Shown here one piece after another: positions 1 through 11,337 of a stretch of DNA of 40,164 nucleotides. Origin of the DNA: Gnetum montanum (Eukaryota > Streptophyta > Gnetopsida > Gnetales > Gnetaceae); assembly GCA_015680685.1 (NCBI GenBank), contig MNCI01004635.1:271459-311622 (forward strand). The letters run 5' to 3'. The notes under the pieces are model-generated. The model worked only from the letters and a program-made list of their open reading frames with translations, made no database searches and had not been told where the DNA came from. The translations under genes and the position numbers were made by a program. Each line of letters opens with the position of its first letter. Position 1 is the first letter of the stretch.

Positions 1-1080
1 GCAAAGTGCATGTCGCGTCTCATCAGTTAGTAACCATGATTTGAATTAATCTTGTTTTGTTGAAATTTACTATCTAAGTAATCTAGAAAATTCCAAGTTA
101 GCATATATCAACCTAGAAATGTAAGTTCAACAAAATAGGCTAGTTTGGTCCTTTTAATGCCTTAAAAAAATCAACTTTATTTTTGAACCCTAAAACTACG
201 TCCAATGCATAGTACTCATTGAGACGATTCCGATAGTACAAATTTCATCTCAATCGAACTTACAATTTGAGACATTGTTGTTTAAATTTTCTCGTTATAC
301 GTGCATTAAAATAATATTAAATTATTATTTGAAAAAAAAAAGTCAAAATTTTAGGATCAAAAATAAACCTGGAATTGCCATTTATCATATCAAACCTCTA
401 CCCTCTCATTACCTGAACCACCATGTCAACTGCCAAGACAATAAAATAATTTAAAAACAATTTTAAATAGGAAGCTGTGGGTTCAACCCCAAGCCCCAAC
501 TTACCTTTATTTTAAAAATAATAATAATAATAATAATAAACATTTTTAAAATGAGTGGTTGTGGGTTTAGACCTCAACCCCCACTTTAAACAAATATATA
601 TATATAATTAATTCTCTTTATATATTTTTTAGTTGCAATATATATATAAAATAATTAAATATTAGTTGTAACATTATATTCTTCTTTTTTGCTTCGTAGT
701 AATTAATTTACCGCATAGTTTCATGCCATTTTATATGCTTACAAAAAAAAATGTGTTAAGCTCAACTACTAAAAACCCAAGAATGGTATCTCAGTAAATA
801 TATCAAGGAGATATGATGTGGTTAGAGATATGATGTGGTTAGTTGGCCTTGTGAATGTAACACCACATATTCTCATGCTAAATGACACTTTAACGTCCAT
901 TTTCTTTGTCATATTTTGGGGATGATGAAGGGTTTCGGTAAAAGGGACTTCTGCTGTCCAAGAAAAGTTCCATGGCCGTGTGAGAATTTGGACAGAGCGA
1001 TATAATCATTGTTTAATCAGAATCAGACATCAATCATTTTGGTTTTTGCGATGATGTTAATTCTAACGGTGCTGGACATA
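1..1080. other. AT-rich intergenic DNA with microsatellites
   Basis: No coding sequence is recognised. It holds an (ATA)n run near 514-540, a (TA)n run near 594-607, and two similar segments near 466-500 and 550-586 (both with GTGGGTT followed by a CAACCCC-type stretch), which suggest an old local duplication of about 83 bp. A 17-bp direct repeat (GATATGATGTGGTTAGA) starts near 810. No Ran exon 2 is seen here, although this is where it would lie if the intron of the gene to the right were short. Confidence 0.5.
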
Positions 1081-1115
1081 GACACAACGAAAATGCCGAA
1101 ATAGGACGAGCTTAC

Positions 1116-1296
1116 CACAGTTCGTGTAGAACTCAAGAGGATGCACCTCAAGACCAATTGTTGGTTCATATTGCTTCTCAAACTCTCCAGTAAGGTGCCG
1201 TTTCACAAAAGTAGTTTTCCCGGTGCCTCCATCACCGACAATAACGAGCTTGAACTGAGGAGAATCGCCTTGCTACGAGGGAGCCGGAGCGGCCAT
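1116..1296 (-). pseudogene. RAN: RAN small GTPase, first coding exon with an in-frame stop
   Basis: The minus strand encodes 60 codons plus one base of a Ran-family nuclear GTPase, which drives nuclear import and export and spindle assembly. Visible: start ATG at 1296-1294, the P-loop GDGGTGKT at residues 21-28, then KRHLTGEFE and the switch-I stretch YEPTIG. The exon ends at NC plus G in front of a consensus donor (GTAAGC) at 1115, a phase-1 junction. Codon 8 is TAG (1275-1273); CAG to TAG would explain it. It lies before the P-loop, so no N-terminally shortened product with a normal start is available. The remaining exons are not found in the 1.1 kb downstream. Either the first intron extends past the window edge or only the 5' end survives. 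The family call is firm; whether this is a pseudogene or a sequence error at one base is open. Confidence 0.82.
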
Positions 1297-1433
1297 GATA
1301 GCAAACGATTCAAACATCTAAGCTGCAAGCGGAAGCGAAAGCGTCGAAATTGGCAGGAAAATATTTTGAAATGCTAGGGGTTTGGAGGGAGCAAGCGCTT
1401 TGCTGCTTTAAATGGCACAGAGCCAGTGGTCGT

Positions 1434-1443
1434 GATTTATAAA
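1434..1443 (-). promoter_or_regulatory. TATA box of the RAN exon
   Basis: TTTATAAATC on the minus strand lies about 140 bases upstream of the RAN ATG. Between them is a GC-richer 5' UTR-like leader containing AAACCCCTAG (1373-1383), which resembles the telo-box found upstream of many plant housekeeping genes. This argues that the exon came with its own promoter and is not a processed copy. An upstream ATG 24 bases before the RAN ATG is in the same frame. Confidence 0.5.
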
Positions 1444-1561
1444 CGTAAAAATGAAATCGGGGAAAAATTATTGGACCAGCAAAGGAAACAAAAACCAGCA
1501 GAAACCCTCGCCGCGTTTTTTTATCTGCCACTGCCGCCTGCCTACTGCTTGCCGAACAAAC

Positions 1562-1693
1562 CCTCCATCACTGCTTTCAGTGCCGTCCATCACCGTCATC
1601 CACGCCGCCCATCACTGCCTGCCATGCTGCCCATCACTGCCTCTCGTGCAATCTATCGCCACCTTCAACCTTCAACGCTGCCCATCACTGCCT
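1562..1693. repeat. GC-rich short repeats (GCCCATCACTGCCT)
   Basis: Three exact copies of a 14-mer start at 1607, 1629 and 1680, with looser copies (CCTCCATCACTGCT, GTCCATCACCGTC) from 1562. They lie upstream of the RAN promoter on its strand. Predicted peptides across this stretch are low-complexity and not credible genes. Confidence 0.6.
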
Positions 1694-2671
1694 CACAATG
1701 AAACGGTAAATTCTCCGTTATATGACAGAAAATTTTTAATTGTTCGTCAATTGACGGCAAATTTTAAAATTTCCGTCAATTAATGAAAAATTCAAATTTT
1801 CCTCATTAAACTGTTAGTTTAAATTAGAAACTTATAAAAATAATTTTCAAAATTAGAATTCTATGCGGTGGTAACAACTGAGATAAAAATTCCACAATTA
1901 AGCATGGTTACTCTGGAGTAGAACTGAGATGGGTGATCTCTCGGGAAGTCTTATTTTTCACATCAAATGTCTTGGACTTCAGAAGCCATAACTTTTGATT
2001 TCAGAAGTCTTTTTTAACAAACAAAGAGTTGTTTCTTATAGTTTTCAACTTTCTGAACACAATGGTGAAGTCAGATCCATCAAGGGAATCCCAAAAATTA
2101 GGTTTTACTCGTTGCCCGATATAGTGCCTTGAGTTCATTAAAAAGTTTAATTTTCACACAACTTGAACATACAATGTCCATTTTCAACATATGAATAGTC
2201 ATTTCTAACATTTTTCACCCTTCTAAACTCAATGGTGAGGTTAGATTTATCATCCGAGCATCCTATAATTCACTGATATTATAAATTCAACATTTTAAGT
2301 TTTAAGATTTAATACATAACCCTTGCAAATAGTCTGTTCACTATGGCATGTCATTAGTTACACTGTCGAAGTTAGTGTTCTCAAGGGGGGTAGAAAGGTT
2401 ATAAAAAATAATATAGTTAAATATTACTGAAAATCAGGTGATATAATGATATATTACTAAAATTAGATAATATAGTTACATATCACTAAAATTATATGAT
2501 GTCGTTAACTATTAGTTATTCAGTTGATGTAGTTGATTATTAGTTGATGTATTAGTTAATGAATAGTTGATGTATTAGTTGGAGAGTTAGTTTAAGAAAT
2601 AGAACAATCTTCAATCGTCAAGAAAAGGGTATATTAATCCATCCTATAATCAAAACATAGGGCAAAATAAC
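1694..2671. other. AT-rich non-coding DNA with small palindromes
   Basis: No gene is recognised. Around 1740-1790 there are palindromic words (CGTCAATTGACGG and AAATTTTAAAATTT) with repeated CCGTCAATT, resembling a transposon end. From 2500 to 2590 the phrase AGTTGATGTATTAGTTA recurs. AAGGGGGG at about 2383-2390 looks like a polypurine tract, but no LTR could be confirmed next to it. Confidence 0.4.
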
Positions 2672-3999
2672 ATGGAGACACAAAATCTTGTTTCAACAAG
2701 GAGTATGATACTCATGAAGAGAAATGATCCAAACAAGAATTCAAGAATAGGAATGAAAGTGGCAACATACAATGTGCTTGCAAGATCTCTAGTGAGCGAG
2801 AAACAATATCTGCTATGTCCATCATGGGCCTTGGATTGGCACGAATATCAATACCCATGTATCTTAGCAGAATTAAAAGATTTGGATGTTGATGTCTTAT
2901 GCTTACAAGAAATCTTACCATAGGAATTTTTATATCAATTTCAACCAGATTTGGAAAAGATGGGATACAAAGGTATTTATAAGCAAAAAGGTTCTTATGG
3001 AAGTTCTTCTTTTGAGCCGTACAGATTAGCATATTGTAGGAATTACAACATGGATGGTTGTGCAATCTTTTATAAAGAAGCCAAGTTTGAATTGGTACAA
3101 AGATTTGAATGGAGTTTAGAAAATATGATTTTTGAAATTCCAGAACTTCAAGCAATGGGAAAAAAAGAACAATCAAGATTTTGGAAAAATCACATAGCCC
3201 TAGCAGTGATTCTAAAAGTTCATCTATCAGGAAGATGTCTATGTGTGGTTAACACACATTTAATTGCCAAACCAACATGTTCACATGTTAGACATTGTCA
3301 AGGAGCATACTTGATTAAGTAAATAGAAGAAAGTTTGAAGAAGAAGTTATTCCTAAGTTGTACCAATCCAGTTCCATTTATTCTTTGTGGAGACTTCAAT
3401 GCAAAAGTTGGAAGTAGCATTTATCAATTTCTAAATATGGATCTGTAAAGGAATCTTTGGAAGATGAACCTGACTTGAAGAAGATGTTTCCATCAATTCA
3501 GCATGTAACTCCATTAGCTAGTGCATATTCTGCTTACTTTGAATCTTCAACAGATAAATTAGATTCTAGAATTCAAAAACAGATGATATTGATGGATAGC
3601 ACTCATCAAGAACCATAGTTTACAAATTATTCTGCAATGATTAATGAAGATGAGTCAACAACATTCTTCATTGAGACTTTGGATTATATTTGGTATGATA
3701 CTTTCTTTAAAGTTACCAAGTTACTAGAGTTGATTTCTAAAGAAGAAGTTGAGAAGAATCAAGATCAAGCCTTGCCATCATAAAGAAGACCATCTGATCA
3801 TATACCACTTATGGTAGAATTATAGTTACTTCCATTAGTTCATAAGGTTGATCAAGATCAAGAAGTATCTCACTCTTACTTTTATTTGATGATCTTATTA
3901 TTTTATTCATTGTTTAATTTATATTTCAATTCGATTAATAAAATATCTAAGGAAATGCAAGTTGGGAATAAAGAATTTGCCCTGCCTTCACTTGGATAA
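2672..3999 (+). pseudogene. CCR4-type deadenylase (EEP nuclease fold), intronless pseudogene
   Basis: An uninterrupted-by-intron region encodes a whole exonuclease-endonuclease-phosphatase domain of the CCR4/Nocturnin/Angel type, which shortens mRNA poly(A) tails. In order: VATYNVLA, CPSWALDW, VLCLQEI (metal-binding Glu), MDGCAIFYK, NHIALAVIL, VVNTHL, LCGDFN, ETLDYIW and PSDHIPLM (catalytic His). All main catalytic residues are still spelled out. It is broken by TAG at 2921, TAA at 3320, TAA plus a frame change near 3446, TAG at 3616, TAA at 3781 and TAG at 3823. After the SDH motif the frame stays open to TAA at 3997 and encodes a hydrophobic stretch (FYLMILLFYSLFNLYF) that could be a membrane tail. 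The absence of introns suggests an RNA-derived copy, but no poly(A) tail is visible. Which CCR4 subfamily it came from cannot be settled by eye. Confidence 0.78.
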
Positions 4000-4297
4000 C
4001 CAGATATGAGTTGCACATTATGTGACCCTGGTTAGAATTAGTGATTGGTAGTTGGTAAATCTTTAATTCACTTCTTATTATTATCTTGGAAAATGAAGTA
4101 TCAAGAAAGTAATATTTAAATTTTCATATATCTTTTTCAAATATATCTTATTTGCAGAATAAGCAAGAGACAACTTTAAGTTCAAAGGAGGAATCAAATT
4201 ATTAGAGCACAGGATCGTGAAAGAAAGCATTAGAGCTAGAAAAAGTATAGAGAATGTGGATTCGTTCGAGGATGAACAAAACCTAAAGAGGGTAGAT
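4000..4297 (+). other. Possible 3' end of an LTR element, ending in a polypurine tract
   Basis: Non-coding. The last 45 bases read TTCGAGGATGAAC followed by AACCTAAAGAGGGTAGA immediately before a TGTCACATCC LTR start. A CGAGGA-GA phrase followed by a purine tract is typical just before the 3' LTR of plant Ty3 elements; the window's own Ty3 element has CTCGAGGACGAG before its PPT. An intron-like stretch ending TTATTTGCAG lies near 4156. Confidence 0.5.
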
Positions 4298-4902
4298 TGT
4301 CACATCCCCATTCCCAAATGATGTGGTTGCCTAATGAAGGTGGTGTATTTTCATAACAAGTGTTATTATTATCTTAACAAGACCCAAAAAAGGTAGTTGT
4401 GATTAAGACCCGAAAGAGCATGTTGTAATAATAGACATGTCTCTTGAGGAACCTTTGGGGGTTTGACCTAAGGCATTTATACCCGGGGTTAGAGGTCGTG
4501 CCAACATGAGAATGGCGGAGCCAGTACAGGTAAGTCATGGGGTGGTGGAGGCGATATAGGCAAGTCATAGGAAGTCGGGTAAAGCCGGACAGGAAGGGGA
4601 CTAGCCCACCCTTCTGGCCAAGTTATAGGCCTAACCGTGGTGGTAGTGCTAGATTGCCTCTAAGGGATAGATGATAAAGGAAGAAAACCCTAAGAAGCAC
4701 TCTCTAGAAAATGATCCAAACACACTCTTCCATATCAATAAAGCATTCTTTTATTTCTTTTCTGCATTTTTCCTATTATTTCCTTTATACATAATGTTGA
4801 ATATCTCTTATATTTCGCATTGGTATATTTTCTTTGTATGCATAATGTCTAATATATTGTATATTTGACATTTTCTATGACATCCGAGAACAGGATGTCA
4901 CA
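4298..4902 (+). mobile_element. LTR of a Ty3-like retrotransposon (TGTCACATCC ... GGATGTCACA)
   Basis: A 605-bp segment begins TGTCACATCC and ends GGATGTCACA, near-perfect inverted ends of LTR type, and is preceded by a polypurine tract. No primer-binding site follows; the sequence passes straight into the satellite array. It therefore looks like the 3' LTR of an element whose 5' part is missing, or whose interior carries the CCR4-like region to the left. No matching target duplication is seen (TAGAT before, CCTGC after). Short open frames inside it are not genes. Confidence 0.6.
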
Positions 4903-7060
4903 CCTGCAATCCCTACCGAAAGGCACTCAGACCTTTTGGTAGAGTACAATTGCTCCAAGATCGTGGCATCCAAAAAGTAAGGAGTCATTTGGCTGCAGAT
5001 TATAGCTAAACAGTGAGGTAGTGTGACTAACACCCTCCCATAGTTCAAAATGGAAGGCACCCAAACCTTCTGGAAGGGAATAGTTGCTTCTAATTTGATG
5101 CTACCAGAAGGAAAAGGATCATCCAAAAGACTAAAGATCAACTAGAAGGCATTAAGACCTTTTGGTTGTGAATAATTGCTTGGAGATTATGAAGTCCAGA
5201 GGGTAGAAGATCATCTAGTTGTAAATTCTATCTAAACTTTGAGGAAGTACAACTAGCAACCTCCCATAGTCCCTATCAGAAGACACTCAGACCTTCTAGT
5301 AAGGAATAATTTCTCCAAGATCATGACATCCAGAAGGTAAGGGGTCACCCAGTTGTAGATTATAGCTAAATTGCAAGGTGATGCAACTTACACCCTTCTA
5401 CAATTCCTACCGGAAGGCATCTAGACCTTCCAAAAGGGAAAAACTACTTATAATTTGATGCTATCAAAAAGAAGAGAGTTAAGCAAAAGGCTGAAGATCA
5501 TCCAAAAGGTATTAATACCTTCTGATTATGAATAATTGCTTAGAGATTATGACTTATGAAAGATAGAGGGTCATCCAGTTGTAAATTCTTGTTGAACTGT
5601 GAAGAAGTACGACTAGCACTCTCCTGCAGTCCTACCGAAAGGTACTAAGACCTTTCGGAAGGGTACAATTGCTTGTTATTTGATGCTAATAGAAGGAAGA
5701 GGATCATCTAAAAGATTGAAGATCATCTAAAAGATATTAGAACCTTCTAGTTTCAAACAATTTCTTGGAGATTGTGGCTTCTGAGAGGCAAAGGATCATC
5801 CAGTTGCAAATTCTAGCTGAACTATGAGGAAGTGTGACTAACACCCTCCTATAGTCCCTACTAGAAGGTACTAAGACCTTCTAGAAGAGTACAATTGCTT
5901 GTAATTTGATGCTACCAAAAGGAAGAGGGTCATCTAGTATGTTGAAGATAATCCAAAAGGCATTAATACCTTCTAGTTGCAAATAATTGCTTGGAGATTG
6001 TGGCTTTCGAAAGGTGGAGGATCATCCAATTGAAAATTCTAGCTAAACTACAAGGAAGTGCGACTACCACCCTCTTGCAATTCCTACCATAAGGCACTCA
6101 AACCTTCTAGAAGGATATAATTACTTCAAAATTGAGACATCCTAAAGGCAAGGGGTCATCCAATTGTAGATTATAGCTAAATGGCAAGACAGTGCAACCA
6201 GCACCTTCCCACGGTCCTGACCGGAAGGCACCTTGACCTTTTAGAAGGGAACAATTGCTTATAATGTGATGTTATCAGAAGAAAGAGGATCATCCAGAAG
6301 GCTAAAGATCAACCATAAGGCATTAATACCTTCTAATTTTTAATAATTTCTTAGAGATTATGGCTTCCAAAAGGCATAGGGTCATCCAGTTGCAAATTCT
6401 AGCTAAACTGTGAGGAAGTGTGACTAGCACCCTCCTATAGTCCCTACCAAAAGACACCTCCTGGTAAGGTACAATTACTCTAAGATCATGGCATCCAAAA
6501 GGCAAGGGGTCATCTAGTTGTACATTATAGCTAAACTGTGAGGTAGTGCAACTAGCACCCTCCTACAGTCCCTACCAAAAGGCATCCAGACCTTCTAAAA
6601 GGGAACACATGCTTGTAATTTGAGGCTATTGAAAGGAAGAGGTTCATTCGAAAGGCTGAAGATGATTTGGAAGGTATTAAGACCTTTTAGTTGCAAATAA
6701 TTGCTTGGAAATTATGGCTTCTAAAAGGAAAAGTATCATTTGATTGTAAATTCTAACTGAACTACAAGGAAGTATGACTAGCATCCTCCTTAAATCCCTA
6801 CCAGAAGGTGCTCAAACCTTTCAGTAAGGAACAATTACTTGGAATTTGAGGCTATCAGAAGGAAGAGGATTATCTAGAAGACTAAAGATCATTCAAAATA
6901 CATTAAGACCTTTCAGTTAGAAATAATTGCTTAGAGATTGTGGCTTTTGAAAGCAAGAGGATCACCCAACAGCAAGGTATAGGTATACTACAAGGAAGTG
7001 CACACTAGCACCCTTTGAAAGGTAAAGGATCATCTGGAAGTCATTCAAAAGCTTCTAGTA
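4903..7060 (+). repeat. Satellite-like tandem array, 360-bp and ~226-bp periods
   Basis: Diverged tandem repeats of three related subunits of about 100-130 bp. One subunit carries GATTATAGCTAAA (near 4998, 5358, 6170, 6525); another carries AAATTCTAGCTRAACT (near 5221, 5581, 5806, 6032, 6392, 6746). Spacings are 360 when the first subunit is present and about 226 when it is missing, so full and shortened units alternate. Recurring words are CCRGAAGG and its complement CCTTCYGG, plus GCACCCTCCTRYAGTCCCTACC, making the array rich in imperfect palindromes. The same family occurs inverted at 24.4-25.85 kb. No coding potential. Confidence 0.88.
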
Positions 7061-8560
7061 GGAAATAATTACTTAGTGTTTCAAACCTACTCCCAGTGTC
7101 ATGCACTCCATCTAACCTAGGCTTCTGATATTTTTCGTGGTTTCCAGTAGGCCAAAATTACAAGAAGTTTTCATCTTCCCAATGGCCATTGTGACTTCCT
7201 AAAACCTAAACCCTAAAACCTAAGGTAATGCTATGGTTCAAGCCCAATGTAACAGAATGTTTAAATTAACATCTAACATTAAATCATAAATGAAAATCAT
7301 AGACTTTGTCTAACAATAAACATGAAAGCTTTTATGATTTCTATTATCCTTCTTATGTTTCCTAGTTATCATACTTAACCTTCATCTAATAACTTTTCAT
7401 AACTTTTCCAATTAATTTTTAGTCTTCTCTATTATAATTTTTGAGTATTTTTTATATATCAATAATTACATTAATTTCTAGTTCTTATATAACCCACTAT
7501 ACTTATATCACATACATGCAAGAAACAACTGGTACTCTTCCAACATATAACCATATCTCTTGAGCTTGTTGCAATAGATGACAAGTAACATGAGCCTAAA
7601 GTTGCACCCATTAGATTAGTTATATTAATTTATGAAACATGAAAAATTTGTGATTTCTAATGTCATACTAAGGTTTCTAACTTGTCATACTTAACTATCA
7701 TGTAATGACTATTCATAACTTTTTGAATTAAATACTAAGTTTATAATACAAGTGTTGGTATTCCAAGAGGTTATTCTACCTCAAGTGTTAACTTTTAGTT
7801 TTTTTATTATATCTTAGGATTTTTTTATATGCTATGGAGACTACGAGCTAATGCTACTCACAACATATCATAGTTCATGTCTTAAAGTCTCCCATAAAGT
7901 GTTGTGGCTTTTAGTTGGGGTAAATTTCAAGCATTTTTGGCCTTCCAAATGATCAGATTATTTTCTAGATAAAATTGTGTGAGATTGCTTCTCTCAGTAG
8001 TGTGCACTTTCTAGAATATGGGATAGTGCTACTTGCAAGCCCTCACAACCTATCCCATAAACTACGCCTCACATTGTAATATGCGAATCATGGTATATAT
8101 TATGTGACTAGCATAGGGTTACATTATGTGATATGATGTAAAAAATAAAAATGACCTCAAAGAAGTTATCACTCATTTTTTGCAAATAAACCACTAGGAG
8201 GAATGCAAGCATGTCAAGGGAGTCAATAGCATTGCTCATTGCATGAGTAATGAAGGTCAATCTTGCCAAAGATATTTTCTTAAGAAGGTTAAGGGCTTGA
8301 AGATCTACCTCCACTAAATGGTAATATGTTGTGTGAGATTATCATTTTGTGCATTTCTTTAGTAGCCTAGAGGATGTTGAGCATGGTAAAAGAGTGAAGA
8401 ATATTGCATGATTAATGACATTATCATTGAAGGTCAATCCTGCTAAGCTAAATGGATAGTACGTTGTGTAAGTCTTTTATAATAGCGATTGCCAATAAGG
8501 TACACTACTTGCTCTCATTTCATTCAACTTATATTTCGTATGTGTTGAATATGCTATCTG
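7061..8560. other. Unidentified AT-rich DNA
   Basis: No gene or known element recognised. At 7846-8080 phrases such as GCTACTCACAACAT, CTACTTGCAAGCC and CTACGCCTCAC recall the GCGAG/ACATG-type repeat seen near 23.0, 26.0 and 29.5 kb, but too weakly to call. If the flanking repeat and the gene to the right belong to one transposon, this would be its 5' interior. Confidence 0.35.
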
Positions 8561-11337
8561 AAATATAGATATGTCAAGTTGGTACTATGTAAAATATTTG
8601 AAGAATGCAAGGAAGACACAAGCATGACAATTTCTAGGAAACTTTATGACAACAAGAAACACAAAATCCCCCAGCAAGGCATTTGTCAAAAGATGATATT
8701 CAATGGTCTTATTTCTACATTTTCTTGGATATATAGAGAAAAAGTAGATGATTTTATTGAGGGTGAGCAAAAGAATGAGATCTTTCCTTGTGAATTTTTC
8801 TATAGAATGAAAAAAATAGAATTGGACAAAGAAAACTCACTCACAAGTAAACCATTACACTAGTCACACAATGTAAGTTACTATTGCTTTGTATTTAAGT
8901 AATAATATCTTATAATACAAAGATGCACAATTTAGAAGATTACGACCTTTGTTTGAATATGTTTTTTATCAATTATCATTGCCAATATGGGCCAAATGTT
9001 ACCATAGGGATAGCACCTAGCAAAGGTAGAAAAAGAAATAAAACTAGAAGAAAGACTAGTTATCAATGTCATTTCATAGTTTTCTATATGAGAGGAGCTG
9101 ATCATGTTGCATGTATTATATATAAAGAAATGAATCACATTGACACATCAAGAGCTTACTATCATGGTTTGCTTGGTCCCATCATAGATAAAATAAACTC
9201 ACAATCCATACACATTTCCAATGAGGTGCATCAAAAGATAGTGTGTTTATGGAAAGAATGATTACCAATAGATCTCATCTAGGAGAGTTATATGAAAGAT
9301 CTTTTTTAAGGGAGGACAAGAGTTTGGACTATCAAGAAAGAGGGATATCTTTTTATTAAAAAAAGACATCTACAAAATTTGCAAAAATGGAACCCTTAAT
9401 TACAAGAAAAGTAAGCATGATCAAATCAACACCTAGCTTTAATACCAAACGACCAATGATTTTTTCTTTTACTACCAAGAAGAGAACCAAGAACAAGGTG
9501 TCCCATTGTTCATTGGGTTGCAATCACCTTGGATGCTTAAAAAGATGATAACTCTAACTCAATGTAGTAACCTTGCACTAGATTCCACTTTCAACACTAA
9601 CAAATATGATGTAAGTTTGAATAATGGATGCTATTATTCTATTTTAAAATTTGTTGATGTGATAGTAAAATTGTACATTAACTAATTATAGATGTTTGGT
9701 TCTCTTTGTAGTTCTATGTTCATGCCATGATGGCTTTTGATTCATATTATAATGGATTTTCAGTTGCATGGGTGATATCTCCAAGGTGCACCACAACTAA
9801 TATAAGCAATTTGCTTTCAAAGCTTCATCGAAAAGTAAGGCTAAGGATCCTAATTGGACAGTAAATGATTTCATGTTAGATGACTCAAAGGCAGATTTGA
9901 ATGCAATGAGGTAACTTTTAAGGCATTCAAAAATATATTTGAAATCATGCTACCTTGGTTTGAGATATCTTAACATGTGCTTAAACTTGATAATTTAATA
10001 GGTGTACTTTTGGAAGCAAAATATTTTTATGCATATAACATGTTTGAAGGGCATGAAAGAAGAAATTGGCAACCAAAGTTACAAATTCCAATCAAAGAAA
10101 ATTAATGGGTGTTCATCTTAATCATATTATGAATGAATGCAAAACTATTTTAGATGTTGTTGCAGAAATAGACAAATTTATTGATAGGTTTCAAGAGAAC
10201 TCAAAATTCATTAAATACTTAAAATAGCAATGGTTAAATGGAGACAAATTAAGTGAGTTTTTATTTCTTAGTATCATTCCATAAAATTTCATATTCACAC
10301 TCATATACTCTTTGCCCATTTGTTTATTGCTTATTTTTGTCTTTAACCTTTTGTTTCCAAAGATCTAGGCTAAAGCATTTCATGATGCTTCCCATGCACA
10401 ACAACATGCAAATAATGTTGTCGAGTCATACCATGGATTTTTAAAAGGCAAATTTTTAAGAGATATAAGAAACAAGAAATACTAAAGGATTGATTGGCTT
10501 ATATGAAGCTTGAAAAAGGTACAGGTATATTATTAGCATAATTCAAGAATTAAAGCTACAGGATATTTCGTAAACAAGAAAGATAGAAATTTCAATAACA
10601 AGTTTTGGGAAAAGGCTTTACAAATATCTAATGTTGACTATGTCCAAGTCGTGAAAAAGGAAGTTGAATATGTTGTGCAAAGTCAGAATAGTTTGATGTC
10701 AAACAATTGGTATAGGATTTCAAAGGTGTTTTCTTTTAGTATATCTTGTGAGTATAGATGATCTTGCCTTGGCCATTTTTGCAAGCACTCAAATGAAAGT
10801 TTTTATTATGGTGAAGGGTTTCACTAATGCATTCAAGTTCTTCTTCCAAGATGAGTATTATCATTCACATATTCCTGTAGAACTAAATTCATTCTAGCCA
10901 CATTAGTTCCCTAGCTAGGAAGATGTTTTAGACTTGGAATGACACTAAAGACATTAGGATCAACTAGCTAGAGGTCTGTAACAAATGAGTTGCACATGGA
11001 GGAGAAAATAGATCAAGATATGAAGGTGGACAAAGGTAAAGCAGATGCACACTAGGAGATTAAAATTCTTAAGCTCGAAAACAAATTGACAAAATTTGCA
11101 AAGACATTACCTACAAACAAGGATAGTATTTTAGAAATAGAAAAACATGTAGAATTGTTGGAATCAAATTTCTTATTGTTAACTAACGCAGATGAATTAG
11201 TAAGTGAAAAAATATTTTCTAGTTTGAATAGCCCCACCAAATGTACTACCCAAAATCTTTCTAAGCCTAAATATGCAAGGAAAATTTTTACTAAGGATGA
11301 AGATACTATTTCATTGCTTATCTATGCTAATTAAAAT
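8561..11337 (+). pseudogene. MULE transposase-derived protein with SWIM zinc finger, broken
   Basis: A Mutator-like (MULE) DDE transposase, which cuts and pastes DNA elements, followed by a SWIM zinc finger and a coiled-coil tail. Visible: an N-terminal region (FSWIYREKVDDF, FPCEFFYRMKK), a FAR1-like stretch from 9055, ALDSTFNTNKY with the first Asp at 9581, MAFDSYYNGFSVAWVIS, FMLDDSKADLNAM with the second Asp at 9879-9884, and VVESYHGFLKG with the Glu at 10423. The SWIM motif lies at 10747-10788: the first Cys and C-K-H are kept, while the second Cys has become Tyr (TGT to TAT). Introns with GT-AG ends are visible at 9611-9711 and about 10253-10362, and possibly 8873-8922. Many stops sit at expected Gln or Trp codons; frame changes occur near 9405 and 9840. 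Introns show a genomic, not retrocopied, origin. The family call is firm, exact ends are not. Confidence 0.8.

Noticed and set aside
466-500. tRNA gene or SINE based on GGGTTCAACCCC
   Set aside because: A B-box-like word is present but no A box or cloverleaf can be built; the neighbouring near-copy at 550 lacks it.
1426-1783. Overlapping Pro/Ser-rich plus-strand frames upstream of RAN
   Set aside because: They lie over the RAN leader and GCCCATCACTGCCT repeats; no domain, and the minus strand explains the region.
2672-3999. LINE endonuclease
   Set aside because: The EEP domain carries CCR4-type signatures (CPSWALDW, DGCAIFYK, ETLDYIW) and no reverse transcriptase follows.
4903-7060. CRISPR array
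   Set aside because: Units are long, diverged and contiguous without distinct spacers; this is eukaryotic satellite-like DNA.
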